A stretch of 64,000 nt of DNA from Trichomonas vaginalis G3 (taxonomy: Eukaryota; Parabasalia; Trichomonadida; Trichomonadidae): NCBI RefSeq assembly GCF_026262505.1, contig NC_067208.1:18175962-18239961 (forward strand), written 5' to 3'. A program made the translations under genes and the position numbers. This document shows, piece after piece, positions 30,848 to 40,914 of this stretch (position 1 is its first letter; every line of letters begins with the position of its first letter). Under the pieces are notes generated by a model. That model searched no databases and was not told the origin of the DNA. It saw only the letters and a program-made list of their open reading frames with translations.

Positions 30848-31029
30848 ATGACCAAATTAATTAAGCCAACTATTTCTAAATTAATGATACCAATGAAATC
30901 ATTTCATGGAGTACTTATCCAGGTTCTTCACAATTAGCCGGGGCAAGTGTTGTGACTCAAGGTGGAACATTAGCGAATCCATTCAAATTATTAACTAAAG
31001 ATGAACTTAATAAAATGATGATAAAATAA
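30848..31029 (+). pseudogene. Small Maverick protein of the same family, probably broken
   Basis: Start context TTTTATCATAAATG identical to that of the 54-aa gene. The far end reads LLTKDELNKMMIK, matching the shared motif. The copy seems broken at about one place. Confidence 0.4.
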
Positions 31030-31502
31030 CTGATAACAAAATTTTATTTCACTACTACCATAAAAACAGGTGAAAAAACAGGTGATATCTCACCTCTTCA
31101 CCTAAATTATATTTTAGGTCAAAGCTTCCACGAGAGAAAAGATTCCTCATTCGCTAAGGATTCCAAAAATGAAAAAATCATTGATTTCGGCTGAGAAAAA
31201 ACAGCAAAACCCTTCTTCCACGGGAACAAAGAAATAAAGAAGAAATAAAGAAGAAATAAAGAAGAATAAAGTAAATTTTTTATTTATTCCCGTGGAAGAT
31301 AGAGCACTTTTATGATACTTTTTATTCACGACAAACAAGACAAACAAAGAAAATAAGAAAATACGGCGCTGTCGCGGTTCGAACCACAGACCTTGACCCC
31401 TCCATAACACCACCTTAGACCACTGTGCTACGTAGCCTGTCGACATAAGATTTTATAAATTGCATATTTGACGTAAATTTATTTCCCAGTTATTCAAAAA
31501 TA
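31030..31502. other. Non-coding stretch of element 2 with a hairpin and a tRNA-like signature
   Basis: No convincing gene. It holds: a run of AAGAAGAAATAA units near 31228-31265; a long inverted repeat with arms CTTCCACGGGAA (near 31216) and TTCCCGTGGAAG (near 31290); and, on the minus strand at about 31365-31440, the words TAGCACAGTGG and GGTTCGAACC spaced like tRNA A and B boxes but without a foldable cloverleaf. A possible pol III promoter relic. Confidence 0.5.
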
Positions 31503-31845
31503 ATTAATTATTGAAGAACTGAAGGTGCTACCATGTTACCATGTGCTACCAGGTCATTTAACTTCTCTGAAAAAGTGTGACAACAGCCGCTAAGCGGCGA
31601 GACCTGAAGGTCTTGACATTTTGACAACAGTTCAGGAGGAAGGTAGTTATGAATTATTTTTGAAGAACTGAAGGTGCTACCATGTTACCATGTTGACAAC
31701 ATGACATTTTGACAACAACACAGGAGGAAGGTAGTTATGAATTATTTTTGAAGAACTGAAGGTGCTACCATGTTACCATGTGCTACCAGGTCATTTAACT
31801 TCTCTGAAAAAGTGTGACAACATGACATTTTGACAACACAGCAGG
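31503..31845 (+). repeat. Tandem-repeat array, left flank of the primase-helicase cassette (element 2)
   Basis: About three units with GAAGAACTGAAGGTGCTACC, TTAACTTCTCTGAAAAAGTG and TGACATTTTGACAAC words. The matching inverted array is at 34277-34640. One unit carries an inserted double hairpin (31586-31613). Confidence 0.82.
31586..31613. repeat. Double-hairpin micro-element inserted in a tandem-repeat unit
   Basis: GCCGC-TAA-GCGGC (31586-31598), G, AGACCT-GA-AGGTCT (31600-31613). Neighbouring units read GTGACAACATGACATT without it. The same 28-base sequence occurs inverted at 31886-31913. Confidence 0.82.
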
Positions 31846-31879
31846 ATTAATGCAAAAATAAATTCCAATCATACTTTAT

Positions 31880-34216
31880 AAAGCTAGACCTTCAGGTCTC
31901 GCCGCTTAGCGGCTCATTTACAGGTATTTCATCATCAGTAAATGATTCCTCATTATCGTTTGGTTCAACCTGTTTATATAATCCTTTCATTTCTTCTTTC
32001 AAAACATAATACATGTTTGTTTACCGTCTATTCTTCTATGTTTCCTATCACATTTATCCTTAATACTCATTTGAAAGTTTTTGTCTTTCATGTCTGATGG
32101 TTTGCAGAATAGAGCATTTTCACACGTCATACCTGCACACAATTCATCATAATGTGTATTTATCCATACATCTAAAGGATTTGATGATAATTCAATTAAA
32201 TCTTGTTTGGCTTCAGTCATCGGTATGATTCGTACATTAAATGATGAAAGGTCATATTGCATAAAATACGTCAGTAAATTATCATAAAATTCCTTTGTGC
32301 ATGAATCCATTAAATTCTTGAAGTAATCAAATTGACCCTTGAATTTACCATTAACTCTTAAAACTACGTATCTTCTGTCTCCAACTTCAATTTTGACAGG
32401 GTAGACGTTGTTAGTTACGAAAATGAAGTTTGCAACGTTCTGAGCTGTTCTTCTGGGTTGATTCTTTTCATTAATTCTTATCTCATTATCCGTAATAATT
32501 GATTTCAAAGCGTTGAAGTTTGCGAGTCTGTCTTCACCCACATTCTTGAGTTCATTAAGTACAAGAAACATTTTATTTTCAACTACTGAATTGAAATTAC
32601 CCGTTAGCTCACTTATTTCGGTAATGTTTTTACATGAATAACCAGCGAGAAGTTCAGAAATAATGTCTGTAAATCTGTTTTTACCTGTTCCCTGAAGTCC
32701 TTTCAAAATAATTGCTGTTTCATTCTTGATTCCGGGATGTTGAATCATTGATGCAATCCAGCCGAGAAGGTATTTATACACTTCATCGTTATTATCACAA
32801 ATGGCTTCTTTAATGAAATTCATAAACATCTCAATTTTTGAGTAATCTGGTTTTTCGAGAACGTTGTATTTATAACCTTGAAACGTTGAGAAAACATCTG
32901 GGGAATCAGATTTAAAGCAAACACCCTTAACGGTTAATGAAGACAATTGATTTAGTAGTACATCCCATGCTGTTATGGTTTTACCTTCTTCTTTAAATAA
33001 TTTAATCATTTTGAGTGACTCTTTCATGTTTGACTGAAGAACAAATGATATTTGATTCATTTTGTCGTGGATATTATAGTCCTTTTGAATGAAATATTTA
33101 TTTCCACAATCTACAAAACGGATTACACGTGATAAATCCTCAATTACTTCAGAACTGTTTTTATACTGATGATTTTCAGCCTTGCGTCTAATATCTGTTA
33201 TCAAAAACGAGTCATCAAGTTTGATATCAAATGTTATTTTTGGCTTACGTAATAAAGGTAAAACATATTCATCATAATATTCCTTTTGATATAGTTTTAG
33301 AATCTTCACTAAAACAAATGGAGAAGTCATTAAATGTGCATATCTACTACGTGCTTTTTCAAAATTACTTTTTGCATTTTCTGTTAAACTGCAGAAGTTA
33401 TAAACGTTATCGTATGCTTCATTAATTAAATGATCCGGCCGGTAACGAATTAATAGCTTGAAACAGTGTGAATAATGTTATTTCTTTTTCTAAATTCATG
33501 TTTCCACCGTCATTATGTACTTCAAAATCACAGATGCCATCAACTATGCTCTGAGCTAGTTTATCGTCAATGTTTACATCTTTGTTTTCATTCATGATAG
33601 TCTTTATTTCTTCATTCTTCTGTTCAACTCTTACCTTAATATTCAAATCATTTAATATATCATTCACTGTTCTAGTTAATGTTGAATCATAACTTCCACG
33701 AATGAATGAGTATGTATTGATTGGTTCTGTTGCATTCTTGCGAACTCTTGAATCAGCCATAACCACTAAAGAACGCTTTGAATCATCCATAGAAGTCATG
33801 ATATCAATATCATAATCATTGCAGGAATAACATTTAATCATTCTGTTCGAAACTGCATAGAAGAAATTAGTGTTGCAATAAATGTGAAGACCTCCTGAAG
33901 CGGTTTTAACGATAACATCTTTATCCGAAAGTTTTGATAAAATGTCTTTTCTAACTGTTTCTTTAAGTTCATCATTGTACGATTTATTGATATCAACATC
34001 TATAATCGTTAAATTTGATTTTTTTACTAATAAAGCCATACCAGTTTTCCTTCCTCTTCCTCCATCATGTTTGAGGTAGTTATGTAAATCAATCCTGTTT
34101 TCACCAATTCTTTCGTTGAGGGTTTTAGTTTCTGCCACAACTAATTCCTCAGCTAATGAATCAATAACTTTTTCATCAGAAACGATATAGTTGTTGTTGT
34201 TGTTTGTTGCTGTCAT
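31880..34216 (-). pseudogene. Primase-helicase (AEP plus SF3/D5-like), broken, inverted relative to element 1
   Basis: Starts at the ATG at 34216 (ATATAAATG context). AEP primase signatures IIDVDIN and ASGGLHIYC are readable, then the D5-like helicase with GLQGTGKN, FLVLNELKN and FIFVTNN. The sequence is nearly that of 10140-12446 but on the opposite strand. The 3' end carries a double hairpin (31886-31913) that element 1 lacks. The gene is broken at about two or three places. Confidence 0.8.
31886..31913. repeat. Double-hairpin micro-element at the 3' end of the primase-helicase gene
   Basis: AGACCT-TC-AGGTCT (31886-31899), C, GCCGC-TTA-GCGGC (31901-31913): the exact reverse complement of 31586-31613. 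The matching site of element 1 (near 12435) has no insertion. Confidence 0.82.
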
Positions 34217-34276
34217 TTATATAGGAATAAAAAATAAAAATAATTTTAAAACTAACTTTATTTTTGGGCTGCATCA

Positions 34277-34640
34277 TATTTCCTGAACTGTTGTCAAAAT
34301 GTCATGTTGTCACACTTTTTCAGAGAAGTTAAATGACCTGGTAGCACATGGTAACATGGTAGCACCTTCAGTTCTTCAAAAATAATTCATAACTACCTTC
34401 CTCCTGAACTGTTGTCAAAATGTCATGTTGTCACACTTTTTCAGAGAAGTTAAATGACCTGGTAGCACATGGTAACATGGTAGCACCTTCAGTTCTTCAA
34501 AAATAATTCATAACTACCTTCCTCCTGTGCTGTTGTCAAAATGTCATGTTGTCACATTTTTCAGAGAAGTTAAATGACCTGGTAGCACATGGTAACATGG
34601 TAGCACCTTCAGTTCTTCAAAAATAATTATTTTTGAATAA
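34277..34640 (-). repeat. Tandem-repeat array, right flank of the primase-helicase cassette (element 2)
   Basis: Three ~120-bp units with GGTAGCACCTTCAGTTCTTC and AACTACCTTCCTCCTGAACT words, inverted relative to 31503-31845. The left and right arrays of element 2 share the GTAGCACC variant, while both arrays of element 1 share GTGACACC. Confidence 0.82.
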
Positions 34641-34652
34641 CCTAAAAACCAT

Positions 34653-34680
34653 GAGACTTTGTCTCCGGACTCTTTGAGTC
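34653..34680. repeat. Double-hairpin micro-element in an intergenic region
   Basis: GAGAC-TTT-GTCTC (34653-34665), linker CG, GACTC-TTT-GAGTC (34668-34680). It lies between the right array and the start of the 54-aa gene; the matching part of element 1 has different sequence without it. Confidence 0.75.
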
Positions 34681-34726
34681 ACTTAACGATAAAATAAGTG
34701 ATAACAAATTTTTATTTTTATCATAA

Positions 34727-34891
34727 ATGAATACCCCACAAGCTCAAAATTTACCACGAATCATAACAAGGGAGGAAATGATAAAAATGATGCAAGAACA
34801 TGTTAAAAATAACAAACCACTAAAATTGAGAAAATGTGGTTATGCGGTAATGATGGAAAGAGAGATGTTGTCGAAGAGGAATAAAAATTAA
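34727..34891 (+). CDS. 54-aa basic protein, copy of 13355-13519
   Basis: Three or four residue changes from the element 1 copy (MQEHVKNNKPLKLRKCG). The leader TTTTTATTTTTATCATAAATG region is identical, so leader and coding sequence are both conserved. Confidence 0.55.
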   Translation: MNTPQAQNLPRIITREEMIKMMQEHVKNNKPLKLRKCGYAVMMEREMLSKRNKN

Positions 34892-35160
34892 ATTTGGATT
34901 GAGTTTAAAAATTCATCTTTATTAAATTCATCTCTTCCAATCAATTTATTTATTCTATTAAATTCTTTTATTTTTGCTTCACTCAGTTTAAGGATTGAAC
35001 GGTAAGTTTCTAATTTTTCGATTATTTCTTTCCTCTCTTTATCGTTTTCAACCCCACCACATTGTGGCTTCTTTTTGTAATAACATATTTTTGATTTAAT
35101 TCTGTTTAGTTTCTTTTTATATTCATCGTCTGGACTCTTGACTGCTTCGTTGTCACTCAT
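34888..35160 (-). CDS. Unknown small basic protein, 90 aa
   Basis: 90 residues, Lys-rich with a central basic helix (YKKKLNRIKSKICYYKKKPQ) and a C-terminal helix (LSEAKIKEFNRINKLIGRDE). Its stop overlaps the stop of the convergent 54-aa gene. It lies just upstream of the integrase end. DNA binding is possible from composition only. Confidence 0.55.
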   Translation of the reverse strand: MSDNEAVKSPDDEYKKKLNRIKSKICYYKKKPQCGGVENDKERKEIIEKLETYRSILKLSEAKIKEFNRINKLIGRDEFNKDEFLNSIQI

Positions 35161-35179
35161 TTCTGACGAAATAAAAAAA

Positions 35180-36705
35180 TTAAATATTATTTAAATATAA
35201 TGGAGTAATAAAATAAATCGGAATTTCTATTAATTTATTGTCAACTTCAACTAATGCATTGCCGTTAATATATCTAACAAATTCAGCTATTGTGTCAAAT
35301 CTTCGTCTTCTTTTTGTCATTGATTTATCAGTTTTTCCATAATCGAGATGAATCAAAACTTTATCCCCTTGTTTAAAATTCATGAGCCCCGAATTAATTT
35401 GTTCACGTTTAACATCATTCAACCTTTCCATTTGCTTTCTAATATATTCCCATTCTTTTGAAATATCATTTTTCATTTCCACCGGTTTCATGTTTATTGT
35501 TCTATGCCATGTATTATTGTAATAATATACTAACTGCTGTATGATGGAGTCATGATTTCCATCCCAGTATATCTGACCATTAACCCCTAACGCATCTCTA
35601 AGAGTTCTCATTACTGCATCAACTATTTTATTATGAAACGTATATGGAGAGGATGAAAAGTAAAAATTAATTTGTGGGAAATAATGAGCCATAGCTGCCT
35701 GAAATCCTTTATCACCATCACCCCTTATATTATCTACTCTTTCATGATCTAGTAAGTATTGAATAGCTCTTCTTGTTTCCTGTTCTGTTTTCCCTTTCAC
35801 CGGAATGCAATATAAATATCTGGTGTTAATGTTAATGGCAAATAAATAAGTAACGTTTCCTCTTGAATATTCTAAATGATCGATTTCGTATGAATATGGA
35901 TATGGTGCAAATGAAGGGCGACTAAATTTTTCCTTTAACGGTTGAATTTTTGGGTCAGTTGGTTTATTTAATATTTTGAAATCCTTTTTAAAATCTTTTT
36001 GCTTCTTTAATGTTTGAAATGGATATAATAAAGTGAATGATGAAGGATTAACTGAAGGAGGAGGAGGACTGTCGTTGGAGGTTTGGTGTTGTAGGTGGTT
36101 TAATTTTATCTGCTTTGATTTTGGATTTCATTCCCCCCTTCATTAATTCTGGATGTATTCTATTCATTTGTTTTAAATATGCTGTATATAAAGGTTTGAT
36201 ATACTTTCCCGCTTCGAGTTTATGTTGAAGGATGAATTCCAAAAGTTGATCTTCATTTAAAAGTCGGGCTGAATATGGTTTAACTAATGAATCATAAATT
36301 AAAGCTTGTGCTTCATTTATGGTCTGAAGGACCTGGGCGTTTTGCACCTTTTGTTTTTGTTCCTTTGGTTTTGCGGCTCAGGATTATATAATTTATATAA
36401 TTTATATAATTCATCAATATCTTCTTCTGTTAATACTTTATTTTTGAAATCTTTCAATTGTTTAAGTTGTGATTTACTTTTTCCCTTTGAATATTCATTA
36501 TTTTTAATTTTGTCTTTAATTTAGAAATTATTTTATCATGATATTTCAAAACTTCATTTTTATAATACGAATAATAATAATCCATATCATCACCCGTTAT
36601 ATTGTTATCATGTTTTTGGAGATATGATTTTAATTCATAATAATTAAGAAAATTTTGATTAAGTACTAAATCATCAATTAAATTTTTTAAATCTACGCTA
36701 TTCAT
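35180..36705 (-). pseudogene. Retroviral-type (rve, DDE) integrase, broken
   Basis: The N-terminal helical region from MNSVDLKNLIDDLVLNQNF, a Pro-rich linker, then the rve core with EIDHLEYSRG and YLFAINI, RGDGDKGFQAAMAHYFP, NKIVDAVMRTLRDALG, and a C-terminal FKQGDKVLIHLDYG chromo/SH3-like part. The catalytic half is better preserved here than in element 1. Broken at about two or three places. Confidence 0.82.
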
Positions 36706-36806
36706 TTATATAAAAATAAAATAAGTGTTTTAAGGGTGCCCGCCTCTTGAATCATAGTATCAAAACCATTATTTACGGTTCCTTTTGTCTCTTCTGTGGC
36801 ATTTTA

Positions 36807-37466
36807 TTAAATAAATGGCATACAACATCCATTTTCACAACATACAGCCTTAGTGTGTGCTCCTGTTAATGCAGTCTTACCGATTGTTAAGCGAGTCATT
36901 GACCCGTTTTTAAGTTGTAAATTAATATTCTGACCATCAAATATCACTTTATCATTTATTATATCCAAATAATTTTTAGGTGTTAATTGTTTATTTTGTC
37001 GTAAACTAACTCCTTTCATTTTTTGTGCAATCTTTTTAAAATCACTTCCAATATATTTATATCTCAGTTTTGATTTAGCATTTTCATATTCATTAACGTT
37101 TAATAATTCACAGTCTTCCTTTTTAAATATATGTTTAAGATATTCAGGATTTAATACTCTACGTTTATATGCTCCTAACTGAGTTCTAAAGGTTTTTCTA
37201 CAAAATTTAGGAATTCCATCCTCTTTAATGTCATCAATGATTTCCATTTCATTATTTTCAATTTCTTCTTCTCGTTTATGAGGTCTTTGATTATGACTCC
37301 ATTGATTCCATGAAATTAAATATTCTTTATCATTATATTTATACCTCATTAGCTTATTTTGGCTTTCATATTCATTTAATAATTCACAATCTTCATTTTT
37401 AAATTGAAGTTTAACCCATTCAGGATTTAAACAATGTTTAATTAATCGCGGAATATCTGACATCAT
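36807..37466 (-). CDS. Chimeric frame: TIR-encoded domain protein followed by the tail of polymerase B
   Basis: 219 residues. The N-terminal part is the two-domain protein of the terminal repeat (MMSDIPRLIKHCLNPEWVK onward). The C-terminal ~80 residues equal the end of element 1 polymerase B (LRQNKQLTPKNYLDIIND; ENGCCMPFI). The frame is open across both parts. It reflects rearrangement at the right end of element 2 and is probably a by-product, although the protein could be made. There is no polymerase active site in it. Confidence 0.7.
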   Translation of the reverse strand: MMSDIPRLIKHCLNPEWVKLQFKNEDCELLNEYESQNKLMRYKYNDKEYLISWNQWSHNQRPHKREEEIENNEMEIIDDIKEDGIPKFCRKTFRTQLGAYKRRVLNPEYLKHIFKKEDCELLNVNEYENAKSKLRYKYIGSDFKKIAQKMKGVSLRQNKQLTPKNYLDIINDKVIFDGQNINLQLKNGSMTRLTIGKTALTGAHTKAVCCENGCCMPFI

Positions 37467-37603
37467 CTATATATAGTTTCTTTTATAAAAAATAAAAAAT
37501 AAATTATTTTAAAATTAATGTTAATTTTTTAATGATTTATAAATAAATATATTTTAATGCATCGTCTATATATAGATGTAACAAAAAAAGTCACACAACC
37601 CGC
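37041..37603 (-). repeat. Element 2 right terminal inverted repeat
   Basis: Reverse complement of 20979-21541, 563 bp, about one difference. It holds most of the TIR gene. The extreme outer tip differs from the left side. Confidence 0.87.
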
Positions 37604-38489
37604 GCTTAGGTAATACATGATTTGGATAAATTTTACAAAAATAGAAGCTATATTATATTCTTTTCAAAGATTCTTGCAAATCATCAAAAATAATTGTATT
37701 TTAAAAAACGATCAAATTATCCTTTCATTATTTTAAACTTAAATTAGTTTTTATGATTGACTAAAGCAATCATAGTTATTCATCATTAAATATACAAAAA
37801 AATAATATTTGAGAGTTATTTCAAAAAAAAGACATTGAATTTATTAATTTGTCTCAATTTCAGTATTATAAATTTTTATAATTTCAATATTTTGAAATAC
37901 ACTTTTTAATATTTCAATATTTATGATATTTCAATGTATTAAGTGGTCTCAAATTGAGCATTTCAAATATAAGTGTTATAGACCGAAAATAGATTTTTTC
38001 GGTTTTCTCTTCAAATAATTGAAAGAATGATACTATTATAGGTTTATTATATTATATAGCATATAAGCATGCTATAGCCGAAAATTATAAGTTTTGAGAA
38101 GAGTGAATATAACACAAATAAATTTGAAAGTAAGTTAAATTGCTTGTTGTTCTTAATAGCTATTTAATGAGAAATCCAATATTGCAAAATTCAAATTGAA
38201 TGATTGAAAGAACAGAAAAAGTCATTCTTTTCAATTTCGAATATGTTTCATTGTATTTATAATTATATGCCAAATAAGATATTTAAACTTGATTTTTGAA
38301 GGAAAATTCACAAAATTAAATAAATTCAAATAATTTTTATTCAAAAATAAACTAGTTATTTGAGTTTAATACTAATTATCTATTCAAACGACAAGGTTTG
38401 TAATTTAAAGTATTTTGTGAGATCAGATTGAATTAATATAAGGTTCTTTTCAAATAATATAAATGACCATATTACGCATTTTCGAACAT
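37604..38489. other. AT-rich DNA without a gene
   Basis: About 0.9 kb of host DNA to the right of element 2, with homopolymer runs and short imperfect repeats of TTTCAATATTT. No gene was seen. Confidence 0.5.
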
Positions 38490-40135
38490 TCTAAACCAAA
38501 TATATAAAAATGGGAGACGAATGTTAAATTTTCTAGACATGGGGGAGTTGTCTGCAAAGTTTTAGCTCTTATCTCTAACAAAAAATTAATTTTTAAAAAA
38601 TGACCGAATACGTTTACAGCGAGAAAAAAATAAAAGGCAAGATAGAATTTTCTAGACATAAAAGAAGTTGTTTACCGAGTTTTAGCTCTTATCTCTAACA
38701 AAAAATTAATTTTTAAAAAAAGACCGAATACGTTTCACAGCGAGAAAAAATAAAAGGCAAGATAGAATTTTCTAGACATAAAGAAGTTGTTTACCGAGTT
38801 TTAGCTCTTATCTCTAACAAAAAATTAATTTTTAAAAAAAAGACCGAATACGTTTCACAGCGAGAAAAAAATAAAAGGGCAAGATAGAATTTTCTAGACA
38901 TAAAGAAGTTGTTTACCGAGCTTTAGCTCTTATCTCTAACAAAAAATTAATTTTTAAAAAAAAAGACCGAATACGTTTCACAGCGAGAAAAAAATAAAAG
39001 GCAAGATAGAATTTTCTAGACATAAAGAAGTTGTTTACCGAGTTTTAGCTCTTATCTCTAACAAAAAATTAATTTTTAAAAAAAAGACCGAATACGTTTC
39101 ACAGCGAGAAAAAAATAAAAGGCAAGATAGAATTTTCTAGACATAAAGAAGTTGTTTACCGAGTTTTAGCTCTTATCTCTAACAAAAAATAATTTTTAAA
39201 AAAAAAGACCGAATACGTTTCACAGCGAGAAAAAAATAAAAGGCAAGATAGAATTTTCTAGACATAAAGAAGTTGTTTACCGAGTTTTAGCTCTTATCTC
39301 TAACAAAAAAATTAATTTTTAAAAAAGACCGAATACGTTTCACAGCGAGAAAAAAAATAAAAGGCAAGATAGAATTTTCTAGACATAAAGAAGTTGTTTA
39401 CCGAGTTTTAGCTCTTATCTCTAACAAAAAATTAATTTTTAAAAAAAAGACCGAATACGTTTCACAGCGAGAAAAAATAAAAGGCAAGATAGAATTTTCT
39501 AGACATAAAGAAGTTGTTTACCGAGTTTTAGCTCTTATCTCTAAACAAAAATTAATTTTTAAAAAAAGACCGAATACGTTTCACAGCGAGAAAAAATAAA
39601 AGGCAAGATAGAATTTTCTAGACATAAAGAAGTTGTTTACGCGAGTTTTAGCTCTTATCTCTAACAAAAAATTAATTTTTAAAAAAAAGACCGAATACGT
39701 TTCACAGCGAGAAAAAAATAAAAGGCAAGATAGAATTTTTCTAGACATAAAGAAGTTGTTTACCGAGTTTAGCTCTTATCTCTAACAAAAAATTAATTTT
39801 TAAAAAAAAGACCGAATACGTTTCACAGCGAGAAAAAAATAAAAGGCAAGATAGAATTTTCTAGACATAAAGAAGTTGTTTACCGAGTTTTAGCTCTTAT
39901 CTCTAACAAAAAATTAATTTTTAAAAAAAAGACCGAATACGTTTCACAGCGAGAAAAAATAAAAGGCAAGATAGAATTTTCTAGACATAAAGAAGTTGTT
40001 TACCGAGTTTTAGCTCTTATCTCTAACAAAAAATTAATTTTTAAAAAATGACCGAATACGTTTCACAGCGAGAAAAAAATAAAAGGCAAGATAGAATTTT
40101 CTAGACATAAAGAAGTTGTCTACCAAGTGTCAGCT
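38490..40135 (+). repeat. Satellite array, about 13 copies of a ~120-bp unit
   Basis: The unit contains TTTCTAGACATAAAGAAG, TTTAGCTCTTATCTCTAAC, AAAAAATTAATTTTTAAAAA and GACCGAATACGTTTCACAGC. GACCGAATACG occurs 13 times at ~120-base spacing. Inner copies differ mainly in the length of A runs; the first and last units are diverged, as expected for array edges. No coding frame. Confidence 0.92.
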
Positions 40136-40750
40136 GTTACTTCTTCTCAATACTTATATAAAATAAAAATCTTTATTATTTATTTAACCTTTATTGTTTT
40201 ATTAAAATTCATTTATTTTATATTATAGTTTTATTCTTTTAGCTACTTGTAAAATAATCTAATTTTATATCATCATTTTACCGGATTATTCTTCAGTACA
40301 TCGATTGTGTATAGGGCTGTACAAGATTTAAAAAAACATTGCCGGGTTACCGTAGAGGCCTAAAAAAATCGCGCCTCGGCGGCAAGCCGCCTCGGCATTA
40401 AGAATGCGCATCTAAATTTTTATATGTCCTTCTTTCTTTTATTTTTCCCTTCCCTTTCTTTTTCTTTTTTTCCCCTCCTCTTGCTCTCATTTACCTTTTT
40501 TTTCCTTTTCTCATCATTTTTCAAAATTTTAAATTTTTATCAAAAATCTTGCCTATAAAAGCAGACTATGGAACCTTTTAATGCCTCTTAATCAATATTA
40601 TACAGCATAAAGCATATTAAATGAAAGTAATTACGTATAAATTTATTTTATTATCTTATTTATTAATTCTTTAGCATGTATTGTTTAATATTAACTTTTC
40701 TGTACATTAAATATGATATCTCCAAAAAAATATAAAACCAAAAATAATTG

Positions 40751-40784
<34 letters not shown>

Positions 40785-40830
40785 AAGTGGGGCTTCCAGG
40801 CACTTCTGTGCTTCTCTAGCCCTGAGGATG
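40136..40830. other. Intergenic DNA with GC-rich inverted repeat and a 32-base poly(A)
   Basis: No gene seen. At 40373-40396 lies GCCTCGGC-GGCAAGCC-GCCTCGGC, which contains the stem GGCGGC-AA-GCCGCC. A pure run of 32 A is at 40751-40782 and is followed directly by a double hairpin. A CT-rich tract is at 40425-40500. The poly(A) might mark the end of a retrocopy, but no source sequence was recognised. Confidence 0.5.
40783..40811. repeat. Double-hairpin micro-element next to poly(A)
   Basis: GGAAG-TGGGG-CTTCC (40783-40797), then GCAC-TTCT-GTGC (40800-40811). This is the only clear member of the hairpin class outside elements 1 and 2; it lies just left of element 3. Confidence 0.6.
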
Positions 40831-40914
40831 TTTAGAATATGAGAGAGGTCCTATAAACCGGAGAAAGTGTCATATAAACATCTGTCATTTTACTCAGAAT
40901 TTTATACAGAATTC

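Larger units (their letters stand above)
20965..37603. mobile_element. Maverick/Polinton element 2 (16.6 kb), sister of element 1
   Basis: Same family as element 1: left tip AGTAGTATATGAGTGCGGG, nearly identical virion genes, primase-helicase and integrase. Differences: a 563-bp matched terminal repeat containing its own gene; a fibre block (27454-31029) absent from element 1; the primase-helicase cassette in the opposite orientation; and polymerase B represented only by its last ~80 codons next to the right terminal repeat. The terminal repeats differ at about one base, so it is also young. It is broken, with about seven breaks. The right tip does not show the full terminal sequence; a 5-of-6 match (GTAATT left, GTAATA right) may be the target duplication. 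Confidence 0.88.

Noticed and set aside
31365-31440. A functional tRNA gene on the minus strand
   Set aside because: A and B box words are present, but the acceptor, T and anticodon stems do not pair in any register I tried. It is listed only as a tRNA-like signature.
38490-40135. A CRISPR-like repeat array
   Set aside because: Units are ~120 bp, contiguous and nearly identical with no unique spacers; it is an ordinary satellite.
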